Assembly: GCA_035771175.1 (NCBI GenBank)
Contig: CM069593.1
Coordinates: forward strand, 2,288,461 to 2,352,460
From: Paratinospora sagittata
Taxonomy: Eukaryota; Streptophyta; Magnoliopsida; Ranunculales; Menispermaceae
Direction of reading: 5' to 3'
Length of the DNA: 64,000 nt
The notes under the pieces are model-generated. The model was not told where the DNA came from, did no database searches, and saw only the letters and a program-made list of their open reading frames with translations. A program made the position numbers and the translations under genes. Positions within the stretch are counted from its first letter, which is position 1, and every line of letters begins with the position of its first letter. Shown here one piece after another: positions 35,679 through 53,460 of this stretch.

Positions 35679-37231
35679 CGATTACCAATAAGATTCTGAT
35701 CATTTGATGGTGGAACTAAAGACTGTGTCTTATTCTTTAGCAAAACTTGATATTCATCCTCCATGGCAACACACCATTCTTTGTGCTGAAGTGCTTCAAA
35801 TATAGTAGTTGGTTCCTCAGTAGTTGAAGAGACAGTAGAGCTAGTAGCCAACAACTTTGGTTTAAAGATACCATTTTTAGCTTTTGTAGTCATGGGATGA
35901 GAGGGCAATGGAATAGAAGGTCTTGGAGATGGTAAAGACTGATTTTGAGATATTGAGGGTGACTGAATTTGTGAGGGTGTAGACATATTGGATGCAGTGG
36001 CTGAAGATACAGGTGGAGATTGATGAGTATTAGTCTGAAGAGTAGGTTGTGGAGAGGAAATAGGTGTTGGCAATTGAATTAATGAGTAGGGAGAAGGCTG
36101 AGAGGGAATATTTTTAGTGATAGAAAACTGTTTGTAGGGGAACACTGCTTCATTGAAGACTACATAATGAGATATGTATCTCTTCCCAAACTTGCTATGA
36201 CACACACAACCTTTGTGTGAGGGACTATAGCCCAGAAAGACGCACTCCTCTAAGTGAAATTGGAATTTATGACTTTGATAAGGTCTCAAACATGGAAAAC
36301 ATTGGCATCCAAAACACTTGATCTCCTTATAGTTTGGAACCTTGCCATACAAGCACCGAAAAGGGGATGCACCTTGTAGAATAGGTGTAGGCATTCTATT
36401 AATTAGATACACAACAGTTTGAGCAGCCTCCCACCAAAAGGACAGAGGTAATTCAACCTGAGCAAGAAGTGAAAGAGCAGTCTCCATAATGTGTCGATGC
36501 TTTCTTTCAGCTTGATCATTTTGTTCATGTTCATAAGGACACGAGTGTTGAAATAGAACGCCATGATTATTCAGAATAAACAAATTTTTTATATTCTCCT
36601 CCCCAATCAGATCTAACACACTTCAATGTTAAAGAAAATTGATTTTCCACCATGGACTTAAAAAGTTGGAAAGCAGCAACAACATCAAATTTTTGTTTAA
36701 GAGGGTATATCCAAGTATACCGTGTACAATCATCTATAAAGTGAATGTAGTAACGAAATCCTTGACTTGAAATAATTGGAGCTAGCCCCAAAGATCACTA
36801 TGCACTAGATCCAAAGGCTTAGCAGATCTTGAAGATGATTTGGGATGTGGTAGTTTATGGGACTTTCCAAATTGACAGGCAATACAAAATTCACAGTTTT
36901 TATTCATAGGCAATGGTAGATTACACAAATGTAAAATTTGTGACAGAATCTTACTTGAGGGATGACCCATACGTCTATGCCATAAGTCCATTATTGAGAT
37001 TGAAGAAGTAGATACAACAACATGTGCAGAAGCATGATGTAAAAAAGAATGTGAAGATGGTGATACCTGATATAAGCTATCTTGAAGTATCCCCTTAAGT
37101 AGAACTTCCTTGGTGTGAAGATCCTTCACAATCCAATAATTTGAGTGAAATTTCACAAAAACTTTGTTGTCAGATGTTAACTGAGATATGCTAATGAGAT
37201 TGTGTTTTAATGGAAGGAATACATAACACAT
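35663..37231 (-). pseudogene. Copia integrase
   Basis: Spread over three frames: the HHCC region with LWHRRMGHPS and CIACQFGKSHK, the catalytic HFIDDCTRYTW and SDWGGEY segment, and the glutamate region AERKHRHIMETAL with the downstream GKR-rich tail and a Pro/Ser linker. Frameshifts lie near 36785 and 36595. Confidence 0.9.
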
Positions 37232-38345
37232 TCTTCAGAGATAGATTAGATGTATTAGAAGGAAAAACACCATTTCCAGTATGAGAAATTTTCTGATTCG
37301 AACCATTTCCAACAATAAGAGTCGACTGACCTTCGTATTCAGTAACAGATTGAAGAATAGTTTGGTCACCAGTGACATGGTGAGTAGTTCCAGTATCTAA
37401 GAGCCATGTTGGCTCAACTACTGAGTTTCGTGATGCAACAAAAGCTCCGGGTTGTTGTACACCAGATGAGTGTGGTGATGAGTTTGATCCCATGTATGTG
37501 AAATCTGTTTTGTAGTAACAAACAACTGTTGAATGTCCAAACTTGCCACAAATTTGACAAGAAGGACGGTTTGATGATCTGCCACCACCACGGCCTTTAC
37601 CTCTGCCTCCTCTTTTCTGATCCTGATTACCACAACCACCAGAACCTTGAGGCTTTTGATTTGAGAATCCTGAATTTGAAGATCTTGTGTTGAACTGAGA
37701 GGAATTTGATCGATTGTATGCAACATTAGCAGAAGCTGAACCACTTATGGTGAGATTATTCAACTGATTCAGTTGATCAAGATGTCTGATCAAAGAAGAA
37801 TGTAACTCAGGCCAAGATAAGGTTGTAATAGGAAGATACTCTGCTCCAAAGTCGGCCAAGGTACTAGAAACTAGATCAGATACAGAGAAAGGTTGTCCTG
37901 CTGCTGCAAGTTTGTTTGAGAAATCCTTCATCTTCATCAAATATTGAACCATAGACATAGTTTTTTTTTCGTGTTGTTTGAATATCAGTACGACAAATCT
38001 GGATTCTTGCACGGTTATGTGCTCCGCAAAGCTCCTCTATTGTTGTCCAGGCTTCATTAGATGTTTTAACACCTATGATTTGAGCAGCAACAGGTTCAGT
38101 CAAGGAGTTCAAGATCCATCCCAGCAACAACTGATCTTGACTCCACCACTCTTCATACGCTGGATTGATTCGATCATATGCATCTATTGAATCTGATGCA
38201 TCAATTTGAACAGATGGACACAATTTGTGCCCCCTGCTTATGAGAAGAACTAATGATTCCCTGATGTATGTTATTTCTGTGGGTGTATAACCCGCACCGT
38301 GAAGTTTTGCGAAAAAGATGGTGTTGGAAGAATCAGAGATGAAGG
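37191..38345 (-). pseudogene. Copia Gag, zinc knuckle and protease
   Basis: Gag-type helices with WWSQDQLLLGWILNSL and AWTTIEELCGAHNRARI are followed by a Gly/Arg-rich stretch, a CCHC knuckle (CQICGKFGHSTVVC) and a protease with active site LLDTGTTHHVTG. An expanded run of nine A (complement of 37961-37969) shifts the frame in Gag and another shift occurs near 37210. Confidence 0.9.
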
Positions 38346-38760
38346 AGATCAAGTATCAGTATGGATCTTGGCTTCGCTTCAATGATGGAGGTTCTTCGCC
38401 TTCCGGAAGCAGCTTCGAAGAAGCAGAAAAATAAAAGGGGTCGAGTTCTCTCATGGCGGTGAGCTCGTTGGAGAGAGCAATGCAACCCAGTAGCTCCGAC
38501 GAGTTGGGTGGTACGACTGCTGACGTAAGGAGCTGCAACAAGGAAGACACGAGAAACATTTCGAATTTGTTACTTGTCACAAATCAGGATATCCAAGAAA
38601 AAATATTTGATCAGGTGGAACTGAAGACAAACAAGGAAGAAATTGAAGGAGGCAAGTGGGGAGGAAAAGTTGGGCCGACCACGCAGGCCCATTTAGTGCA
38701 ACAGAAACCCAACGCGGAAATAAAAGATCCCATGGTATTATCTCAAACGATCTGCTATTT
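38340..38760 (+). pseudogene. LINE ORF1 fragment after the zinc knuckle
   Basis: The frame opens with EIKYQYGSWLRF; the YGxWLR motif typically follows the CCHC knuckle of DUF4283-type LINE ORF1 proteins. A stop (TAA) occurs in the AAAATAAAAGGGG stretch, then the frame continues as a Ser/Glu-rich linker from 38453. This places the copia junction at about 38330-38345. Confidence 0.6.
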
Positions 38761-39187
38761 TTACCCATCTTTTTTTATCTCTTCCCCCGTTTACTTTTTT
38801 TTTTTTTTTTTTTACGTATATAAAAATTTAAAATTTAAAATCAATAATTTTATCTTTCTTCACCCACCTAAATTTCTATTCTACCATTCTCACTCCAACG
38901 TCCTAAACTTTTTTCCTTCTCTCTCGTTTCTTCTCTTCTTTCCACCATTTCTTCAAGTTTTTCAATCATTTAAAAGGTTAGATTAGAACATAATTAGGAA
39001 GATTTGTGAATAACAACGTCGCGAAATCTTGCAAAAAAATTAGGTTATTTTGGGTTTTGAAGGCCTCGAGCTTAAAGTGATTCAGTGTAATCTTGATTAC
39101 AAATTGATAAGTAAATCATGATTTTTACATATTTTAAGTTGATTTTAATGTTACATTGTTGGATTTAAATATATTTTTACAAAAATA
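38761..39187. other. Non-coding filler inside the chimeric insertion
   Basis: T-rich and AT-rich sequence with a poly(T) run (38798-38813) links the ORF1 fragment to the RNase H fragment. The LINE endonuclease and reverse transcriptase that should lie here are absent and no other element was recognised. Confidence 0.4.
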
Positions 39188-39509
39188 ATGGATGAAAATG
39201 GTGAAATGGGGCGGCGGAAAATGGTTGAATGGGACGGCGGAATCAAGTTGAGCTTTATTGAAGGAGACTCTACTAGTGTAATCAATGCTCTAAACTATAA
39301 AGGTAGTGGAGTGGATGAATTCAATATCATCATTGAAGATTGTAGAATTTTGCTGGAAAATTTTTCCAAGTATAAAGCTGATGGCAGTCTTCAGAGAGAA
39401 GAATGGGGTAGCTCACAGGTTAAGTCAGTATGCTCTATGTATTAGTTCTCAGGTTTCATGGAGGAATGCTATTTCAGATGTTGTATTCTGTGACTCTCCT
39501 TCCCTTTGA
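39188..39509 (+). pseudogene. LINE-type RNase H (RVT_3) fragment
   Basis: The segment IEGDSTSVINALNYKGSG and the downstream NGVAHRLSQYAL match the end of the RNase H domain of plant LINE ORF2 proteins. The two halves lie in different frames, with a shift near 39390. The stop at 39507-39509 is 21 bp before the poly(A) tail, so this is the 3' end of the element. Confidence 0.7.
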
Positions 39510-39530
39510 ATGTAATTCAGTTTTCTCTTC

Positions 39531-39560
<30 letters not shown>
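39531..39560 (+). other. Poly(A) tail of the LINE insertion
   Basis: Twenty-nine A residues and one G lie directly before the right target duplication. This marks the 3' end of the reverse-transcribed RNA and gives the plus-strand orientation of the insertion. Confidence 0.85.
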
Positions 39561-39562
<2 letters not shown>

Positions 39563-39575
39563 TATATGGAAAGAC

Positions 39576-39824
39576 GATTGCAAGCTTCCTAGCAGTGGAT
39601 CATACGTTGAGACAGGTCAATTTCCATTAGTTATATAATTCTTTACCATCGTTATGTTCTTGTAAATTTGTAATTTAACGGAGCAAAAATCTTTAATAAT
39701 CAACATGAATTTCATTTCGATCACAAGTTTAAAAAAGTTTACCGATCCCTAAACTCAACCTTTTAATTTAACTACTATAACTTTTTAATTTGAACTCTGA
39801 TTTTGACGATTTAACATACGATTG

Positions 39825-39861
<37 letters not shown>

Positions 39862-41327
39862 TCTACCTAATGCAATACCTTCATCACTAAAATCAAAGTT
39901 CAAATGAAAAAAAATTATAGTGGTTTGAAATTAAAAGGTCAAGTTCACGGATTGGTAGTAAACTTTGTTACGTAAATTGTGATTGATCGACTTATTTATC
40001 TTTAATAGAAAACTTCTTTACTTATCAAGAAACTAGTATTTAGTTAAATGACTTATAACTTCAAATGACGATAATTTTTTTTTATTTTTATTTTAATTTA
40101 AGTAATTAAAAAGGCTTTAAAAAGAGGATGGAAAAAATTTATAACATCATGTACATTTGGCCACTTTTTGATTATCGGTTGCAGGTCAGTGGCTGATTAA
40201 ATGTTAAATATGTGTAAAAGGGTAAACTTGTTATTTTTGTATAAAATTTTGAATTAGGACCAGTTCTCTAAAAGTACAGGACCTTTCCTCTGATGTAGAT
40301 AGGTAGAGTATCCAAACTCTAAAAACTCCCTTTATTTATCGATATTAATCTGAATAATATGTATATTTTATTTAATTCTAATTTTAGGATTATTATTTAT
40401 GGTATCAAGTGAGATTGGCCCTCAATACCGTCCTATTGAAAAAAGTTTTTTAAAAAAAGAAAATTTATCAAAATAATACTTCAAAAATATGACTTTACAA
40501 GAATAACATATTCTTCTTAAAATTATATTTATATCATGTCTGAAATGTCATTTATCTTTTACTTAAGTACAAAGCTCCTCCAAGCCGAAAACAAGTCATA
40601 ATTTCAAATACTTTATCGACCCGACTCCTTTTGTTTAGTCTCTTTTAAAGTATTAGTCTCTCTTCATTTATCGATACTAACCTTGTTGTAAAAGAGACTA
40701 ATGCCCAAAAATGATTACAACAAGGAGTCGCAGTCAATGAAGTGATAAGCTTAAATATGTTATAGATGTAATTTAAAAAAGAACGTGCTATTCTTATAAA
40801 ATGATATTCTTTAAGTGTTATTTTGTTAAATTTTCCAAATAAAAATAAAAACGAAAAGAAGAGAGCGAGAGAGAAGACAATTATGAAGTTCGTTGCGTAC
40901 ACTTACTTAGCCATGGCCCATGGTGTATATTTTAGCGGCTACCGGTGTGGATCAGAAGCGAAAGGTCAAATATACCCCCAAAAAAACACCTTGATTCAGT
41001 GTAAGCAAGACTTGATTTGTAAACCGAACTCCTCGTCTATTTCAACCTTGCCATGAACAACAAGGTCACGTGCAAACTAGCTACACAACTTACGAGGGCA
41101 CAGGATCTCAGGAACTAAATTATCTAATATAGTCCATGGTAATCCACATAATCACGAAAATGCCCTTCTGCGGTTGACTTAGTTGTCAAAGGTGTCTGAG
41201 CACATTAACAGACAGGTAGTTGCAGATCTTCACCAAAGAAAACAAAAAAAAAAAATCTTCCGAAGATATATATTTCAAATTATTAGAGAACTTGAAATCT
41301 CAGCTGAAGTAGAAATCATCCATTAAC
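39576..41327. other. Spacer between the LINE and the SLC35F gene
   Basis: AT-rich, with a run of 35 A at 39825-39859 and a weak inverted repeat around 40615-40735. The first 45 bp after the target duplication look exon-like and end in CAG-GTCAAT (see finding). The last 300 bp contain the SLC35F promoter; no unambiguous TATA box was picked. Confidence 0.4.
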
Positions 41328-44300
41328 ATGAGCAGAAGAAGTTGGAGTAGAGAAGATGTGTTGAGAGTTGTATTTGTTCTGTTATTGGGTCAACTGGTTT
41401 CTCTCAATCTTGCTGTAAATAGCTTCACTTCGTCTCTTTTATCCAATCTCGGTATCATTTTCTACATACCCACTTGATTATTCGTATTAATTTTTTGTAT
41501 AATTTTCTCATATCTTCATTTTTTGTGATATTTCATGAATTACAAGATGTGGCTATGTGTGTGTTAATTTGCAGGTGTTGATACCCCTCTTACTCAATCG
41601 TTTTTCACTTACTTGTCTCTTGCTTTGGTCTATACTCCTATTCTTTTGTTTCAGCGTCGAAGGCTACTGGTAATTCTTCAATTTGTGGAAATCTTGTGTT
41701 CTTCCTTTTGATCTCAGTGCAGATAGGTTCAAGTTATAGTGGGTCTGTTCCACAACTGTTGTTATTGGCTTATTAAATTTGTTTTTCTGTCTCCATGAAT
41801 GATAATTACATGATTTTTTTATTCTAAGCTTTACTTAGTTTTGTGGGTATCAGATCTTTCTTCTGCAATTGTTGGTTTTTAGTCTTAATTAGTGTAATTT
41901 ACTATCTTGGGTTTAAGCTAGAATTGTGGTTACTATCTTTAATGATCATGAAAAAGGGAAATGGTTTTCAATTTCTTTATTATATGCTTCATCTAATTTG
42001 ATTGGTGAAATTCTTTTCCAGGTTCCATGGTATTGGTACATTCTCTTGGGCTTCGTCGATGTTCAAGCCAATTATTTAGGTATCTTTTTCAGTACTATAA
42101 GTATCATGTGTAATTGGGGCTTCCACCTCATGAGTTTTCTTTTGGTTCCAAGATTATTAACAAGATTTTCTTTTGTTATTATTTTTTTTTTTTTCAGTTA
42201 TTAAGGCATATCAGTTCTCATCAATCACTAGTGTGACACTCTTGGATTGCTGTACAATTGTATGGATCATGATTCTCACTTGGTTCATCTTAGGGACTCG
42301 ATATTCCCCATGGCAGTTCATGGGTGCAGCTGTATGTGTGTTAGGCCTTGGTTTAGTGCTCCTCTCAGACAAAAAGTCAGGTGATTCAGGTGACCTTCTT
42401 CCCCCATGAAGTTCTAAATATGTTCATAAAATTTTTTTATGGCCTATAGCACTTTGATTTTTTGTAATTCACTTTTATAGTTACAATGGCTACCTTCTAC
42501 TTCAATTTTAATTTTGGATTACCCATGATTCATGTTCTTTGATCTTTTTTTTTTAAATATAATTACTTATGTAAGAAGTGGATTTATGTATCAGACCCCT
42601 GTAGTTGGAAAAATGCTTTGTTGAGTTGAATTGTGTAGAATTACTAATGCAAGAGCAAGAGGGTGATTCATGTTGGTAGTCTTTGTTCTATTGCCTTGGT
42701 ATTTTAATGATTTCTCCTCCTTAATGATTTAGAATACTGCCCAATCTTGCAGATGGGAAGAGGCCCATTCTTGGGGATGTACTTGTCATTGCAGGGACAC
42801 TTGGTTATGCAATGAGCAATGTTGGAGAGGTTTGTCTTTGTCAATCTTAAAGAGTGATTTTAATTTCCCGTTTATTAGTGAAATTGTAGTAGCAAATGTA
42901 GAGTGAAAATTCAGTTCTTGTTCTAGATTTTCATTCGTGTTACAAGAACAAAATGTTCAGTTGATTTGCAGGATATAAGATCTTGAAATTATGGGCTTTT
43001 ATAAGTTTCTAAATTTGTTGATTTGCAGGAATTTTGTGTTAAGAAAAGAGACCGTGTTGAAGTCGTCTCGATGCTTGGAGTTTTTGGGTTGTTAGTGAGT
43101 ATATGTCAAATGTATCCTTTACATGTTTTGTGAATCTATACTCCAAAATATTTGCTATTAGTTTCCTTTCTTTTAATTAGCCCATAGCTTCAGCTGTTAA
43201 TCAATGCAATAGGTTGATCGGAATTAACAGTTTTCATTTTCATAACACCTAAAGATCTATATTTGAGAGGAAGAACTTGGAATCTGTCAAGTGGAATCCA
43301 GAAATTGTAAGTAATTTCTTTCCCAGTGATTTCAACATGAACAGAATGTAGAATTGCTTCATTGTGGTTAATCTGAATATTTCAGTAGTACTGATTCTTT
43401 TTTCCTGTCAATGATGACCTGAATATTGTTATTATTTTTTAGTTATCTTATGCAAGTATAAATCATAATATGTAAACTGAGGTTAAACTTGTTTTTTGGT
43501 TTTCAGATATTACTTTTTGTTGGCTTTGCACTCTCAACCTTTTTGTTCTACACTATCGTGCCGTTTGTTCTGAAGGTCAGTCTTTGAAGCTTTACTATAA
43601 GTTCTTTAATATCATTACTCAGGTTTCACCAATGGGTATCATGAATATCATATGAATCTTCTCGTTAAGAATCATGGTTTCCATTTGCCGCCATGTAGTT
43701 TAAACATATCTACTTGTATATTCCATGTGAGGGATTAATGAGCATGGCTTCCTTAATCTTTATGAGGGAATTCTCACAAGCTAGTACACATTTTCTTTTG
43801 AAAATTTCTTTTCAATTCTCATAGACCCTTTTTTCTTTCTTTCTTTTTGGTTTATTCAAATTTCTGAATTTGAGAATAAATTTACTATGGACTATGGAGA
43901 TGCGTGTTATTTCATAGCAATACATAGCCACTCATAAGAGTGTTAGCTACCTATAAAATTTCCATGGAGCTAGATTTTCCTGACAGGACTATTTGGCACA
44001 CAGATGGGTGGATCCGCACTGTTGAATCTTTCGCTTCTAACATCAGATGTGTGGGTAGTTCTAATTCGCCTTTTCCTCTACCGTCAGAAGGTACCCTTCC
44101 TAGTCGTACTTCAAATTGTGTTCTCTCAACACACAGTGATCTCTGTCTTGGTTTTGTGATTACTAATAAGATCAGGTATTTAACAACTGTTGTTGCAGGT
44201 TGACTGGTTATACTACCTTTCTTTTGCTGTTGTGGCTGTTGGACTTGTAATTTACTCTCTCACGTATGGTTCTTGACGCTAGAATTCTCTTAATCACTTA

Positions 44301-44486
44301 TTCTAATATGATTGTTTCATCTTAAATCTATGTATTTTTAACTCAATCTGGTGCCTGGATTTATTTAACAGAGAGAGGAAACCGAACTCCACTTTAGATG
44401 TAGAAGATGGGTATGCTTGCAATGAATACCAAGTTATCAATCAAGAAGAAAACCCAGATTCCAGGGCTGATGCTGTGTCAACCTAA
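41328..44486 (+). CDS. SLC35F1/F2-like (DUF914) membrane transporter (11 exons)
   Basis: Member of the drug/metabolite transporter superfamily with ten expected membrane spans; plant members are annotated DUF914 or anthocyanin-related membrane protein 1, and substrates are unknown. Exons are 41328-41451, 41575-41669, 42022-42079, 42198-42389, 42753-42829, 43029-43111, 43255-43306, 43507-43575, 44004-44090, 44199-44263 and 44372-44486 (1017 nt, 338 residues), all junctions in frame. Recognisable blocks are LTQSFFTYLSLALVYTP, YQFSSITSVTLLDC, VKKRDRVEVVSMLGVFG, and ALLNLSLLTSDVW in exon 9. The hydrophilic acidic C-terminus lies in exon 11. It is convergent with the SKD1 gene, 988 bp apart. Confidence 0.9.
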
Positions 44487-45473
44487 AGGGTAAGTAGCTC
44501 AAGTAGTGATGGTCAATATTGATGCTTTTTATTGCTATAATTCAGGTTAATTCTAAGCTAATGAGATGCCAAAATTAATGTCTCATTTTTCTTTTTTTTA
44601 GGTTTCCTTGACATGTAATATAAAACATTTCTGTACCCTAATATTCAAGATCTCATAGCTTACATATAAATCATCGAGTTGTTCATAATTTTCAATTTTT
44701 CCTTTTTATATATGAAGCCTCAGGCTCCTATTTTCTCAATATTAACAAATATTCTCCAGAGAAATCTTCTTTGGTGGAGAGATACTCCTTTAATGTTATA
44801 GATAATGCTTACTACAATTTTAAAAAGTACATAATATGATTCAAATATCACATGACAGTGCAACAGAATTGTTAATATGACATGCTCTGAACACTGCTAT
44901 TATCATAAGGTGTACTAGCAACACCATGTTTACAACTACGCTAATTATCTCTTTAATAGGCAACGATTATCATTTCGCTATCTGTTTATGGGTCCTTCAT
45001 GTCTTCAAAGACAAGCCTGTTTCACATGAAGACAATAAAAATCTAAGAATTAAAAGAAGAAATGCAAAAGGGTCAGACGGGCAATGTGGGATTTATCATT
45101 GACAAGTAAGAATGGATTAAAAATGAAAGATTAATACTAGCCCGGTGTTTGCTTTCCAATGAGATGCCAATGCAAGGTAGATGATGACTCCGTGCTTCAT
45201 GCTTGAGCTATTAGCACTTTTAGTAACGGATAAAACGCAATACAGAAGTTAAAAACTTTACTTCCAATTACTGGAAAACAATACAAGGATCAAGTACCAA
45301 TCCCAATTTCACCTGTTTTTCAATTGTACATGACAGAGTAGTTTATGTAACCTTTCCACGCAGAAGAAGCTTCAAGGATAGAGATAGATATGTTCTATCC
45401 AGTCCAGAAATGAAAGAGATACACATGATACCTTTTTTTCACAGTAAATGGGCGGGTTCTGATTAGGTTCTTT
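44487..45473. other. 3' UTRs between convergent SLC35F and SKD1 genes
   Basis: This gap holds only the 3' ends of two convergent genes and AT-rich filler. No further coding sequence, RNA gene or repeat of note was seen. Confidence 0.5.
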
Positions 45474-50663
<5,190 letters not shown>

Positions 50664-51049
50664 CTTATAATTCCAACCAATTGCATAGACAGCAAAAACC
50701 CTTTTCCAAACCAATCACACAAAAAAAACAAAAAAAAAACCAAATTTTCTCAACCAATCCCCTGCCTTTTCAGATCAAATTAAATTGCACATAACTAGGG
50801 TTTCTCGCTTAATTTCGTAAGATCAAGCCAACGGTAAGTTACACATAATCCCTAGATTTTGATACTCTATAAACTCCCGATGAAATCTATCACATAAACA
50901 AGAATCATCAACGAAACAGAAGAAACCAAAGAACTCAGACCTCGATCGCCCGTGATTTCTCCGGGGAGATTTACAGATCGATGGTTGATATCTTCCCGAA
51001 ACCTTTCTTCTTCTTCTCGTTTTTTTTTTTTCCGATTTCTTGAGAAACC

Positions 51050-52281
51050 CTAATTTGGTGATCAGAAGAAGACGAGAATCTTAGATAAAGCAATAAACAA
51101 AATGTAAGAAATTAACAGCAACCAAAAGATTCAAAAGAGCGAGTAATTCTTATTCGTCACTGGAAATCGATTTCGACAGCTCGTATTGGTTGATCAAAAT
51201 GGGTCTCTCTGACTCTGACGATACCGTTGGATGGGTTGAACTCATGTTTTAAGATTGACTCTGATTTAGATCAGAGATTTGGGCCCAGTGAGTCAACGGT
51301 GTATGATGGAGATCAGGCTCCAAGCTGTCCCCATTGATGCATTCATGCTTTAAATTGTCGCTTTCTAACAAGAGCAACTTCTACGTGCAGTTAAGGTGGG
51401 CATGGCTGTGTGGTGTTCGTACTCCTGAGTGTTGGTTAGTTACCTACCCTAAGGCTAAGGAACTATGATTAAGGATTCTTATCCATCAGATTTGATTAGT
51501 TTCTTAATTGGGCTAATTTATCTGGCCCCAAAATGGGCTTCAAAACGATTGAAGTGTAGTGACTGTGCCATGTGCACGTGAGAATGAACACATATGCACG
51601 TACTATTCTTTCCTGTGTTTGAAAAATGTGAGTATAATTCAACGTGTCAACCCTCCACATATCGTCGACGATACGTGTAAAAGATAATTTAGGGGTAAAA
51701 GTCTCATAATCGAAATTCGTACTCATATTAATTGCGCTCACTTGAAAAGAACCGTCTAATGTCTCTATAGTAGTCAAACGCAAATTAGTCTTGCCAGAAG
51801 AGTGGGACACCGTGTGGGAAATAAATAAAAAATGCGTATAGATTTTTTTTTTTTTCATTTTGAGTATAGATAATAAACCTTAATATTGACAAAATTATTT
51901 CATGAATGTTACTTGGGCTGCTCAAGACATGGACAATTTTTTTAGTATTTTGGGTCTGTATTTGATTTTCTTCAGTTTATTTTTGGAAACTTAAAGTTTC
52001 TAAAATGGTCTTGTCAAAAAAAAATTAAAGAAAAAAGACAAAAAGTTTCCAAACTGGGCTGGACAATTAATAGAACTAGTGTTTAAGTTTAGCCCTTTTG
52101 GTCATCTTATTCTTATTAAAGAAAGATCTTGACTGTAACTCTACTACCTACCTTTAATGAAGGAGATGGCCCAAAACCAAGTCTAGCCCATTTTCTAGAC
52201 TGATTCCAACCCAAGGCTTAAACCAACAAAAAAAGAAAAATGTCTTACTTGGCCAATCTCTCTCTCTCACTCTCTCTCTCT

Positions 52282-52336
<55 letters not shown>

Positions 52337-53460
52337 TTATTTATTTTAGAGACAAGCCAATCATTATTTGACTAGCTAAAATAATATTTTGAAAAAATAA
52401 AATAAAATTTAAGGAAAGAATTTAATATATTAATAATGAATGAATCTAAGATCATCTCAAACATTTTAATGCATATTTGAATTCCATTTTCAAAAAAATG
52501 TCATTGACAAACAACCACTGCTATTGGCACCCTTTTTCCCTATCATAACCAACTCGAGGAGGTGAATATATTTATTTTGCATAAAAACTAATTCAGAACA
52601 CTACAATGCAATAAGAATTTGTATTATTATCTTTATAATATGTGGAGTTTTTCTTATGAGAATAATTATAAAATAGGTTATATATATATATATATATATT
52701 AAAGATCAAAAATAGAAATGGGTGGTTTCCTCGGAAGCTCCACTACCAAATGCCTTCACCTAATGGGAGAATATGCTAATTGGTTCCAAATCATCCTTGA
52801 TTATTCAGTCAAAATAGGTATTCTTTGACATATTAAAACACAGGGAATTTAAGTAGGTATATACAAATAAAAAAAATTTCTTAATGATTCTTTTCAAGGG
52901 TTTACTTTTTCCTCACGAGATCAATTATTGTATGAGTGTATTCTTTTTCTTCATGGGACCAATGTGTATATGAATAAGAATTATGAAAGATAAGTCCTTA
53001 TTGATGACGTAAGAAGTATCAATGAATATGAAATAATATTTAAAAGATTTTTACTTTTGTACAAAAGTAGTTGGGATGATATCACCATTTTAATTATCTC
53101 ATTATATATAAAAGTGATATTTTTTCAATATGGGTTAAGCTACCAATACCACAATTATATAATGTGAATAAGTTATAAATATATATATAAGATTTTCCTT
53201 TATTTTTTATAGATTCATAATCAATTAATATTATTTAATCTCACGAGCGTATACTCTGATCAATAATGTTGATATATCATTCTTTTTCAATCTATTATTA
53301 TATATTTGCTTGAATTAAAATAATTTTTTAACCCATGGCTATCATTAATACTAATAAGTACTCCTTGATTTTTATTGTCACTAGTAGGAAAGATAATATT
53401 AAAAATGAAAAAATGTCACAAATTTTTACATAAAGACAACTCTAATAATATGAAAAAACA
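51050..53460. other. AT-rich spacer with microsatellites
   Basis: The right flank of SKD1 (51050-51300) holds its promoter. The rest is AT-rich with a compound microsatellite at 52257-52330, a second TA run near 52680-52700 and scattered T and A runs. No gene was recognised. Confidence 0.45.
52257..52330. repeat. Compound (TC)n(TA)n microsatellite
   Basis: A TC/AC-rich run (52257-52283) passes directly into about 47 bp of TA repeats. Such tracts vary in length between individuals and are also prone to assembly error. Confidence 0.9.

Larger units (their letters stand above)
34243..38345 (-). mobile_element. LTR-less Ty1/copia coding region, inactive
   Basis: Order on the minus strand is Gag, CCHC knuckle, protease, integrase, reverse transcriptase and RNase H, which is the copia order. 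It runs from about the start of Gag (38345) to the polyprotein stop at 34243-34245. No LTR, primer-binding site or polypurine tract was found on either side, although such elements normally have them. At least six frameshifts and several stops break it. Both edges abut LINE ORF1 sequence. Confidence 0.88.
33793..39575 (+). mobile_element. Chimeric LINE insertion carrying an antisense copia core
   Basis: The 15-bp direct repeat AGTATATGGAAAGAC at 33793-33807 and 39561-39575 brackets the whole block, and 29 A residues (39531-39559) stand just before the right copy, the mark of LINE-type integration. Plus-strand LINE parts are a DUF4283 ORF1 start (from 33902), the ORF1 part after the zinc knuckle (38340-38760, with YGSWLR) and the terminal RNase H (39200-39509). 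The middle, about 34243-38345, is a copia coding region in the opposite direction without LTRs. Endonuclease and reverse transcriptase of the LINE are missing. Whether the copia piece was inside before integration or arrived later is not settled by the sequence. Confidence 0.75.

Noticed and set aside
39188..39445. An intact small RNase H gene
   Set aside because: The domain is split by a frameshift near 39390 and lies at the 3' end of a poly(A)-tailed LINE insertion, so it is a relic of LINE ORF2.
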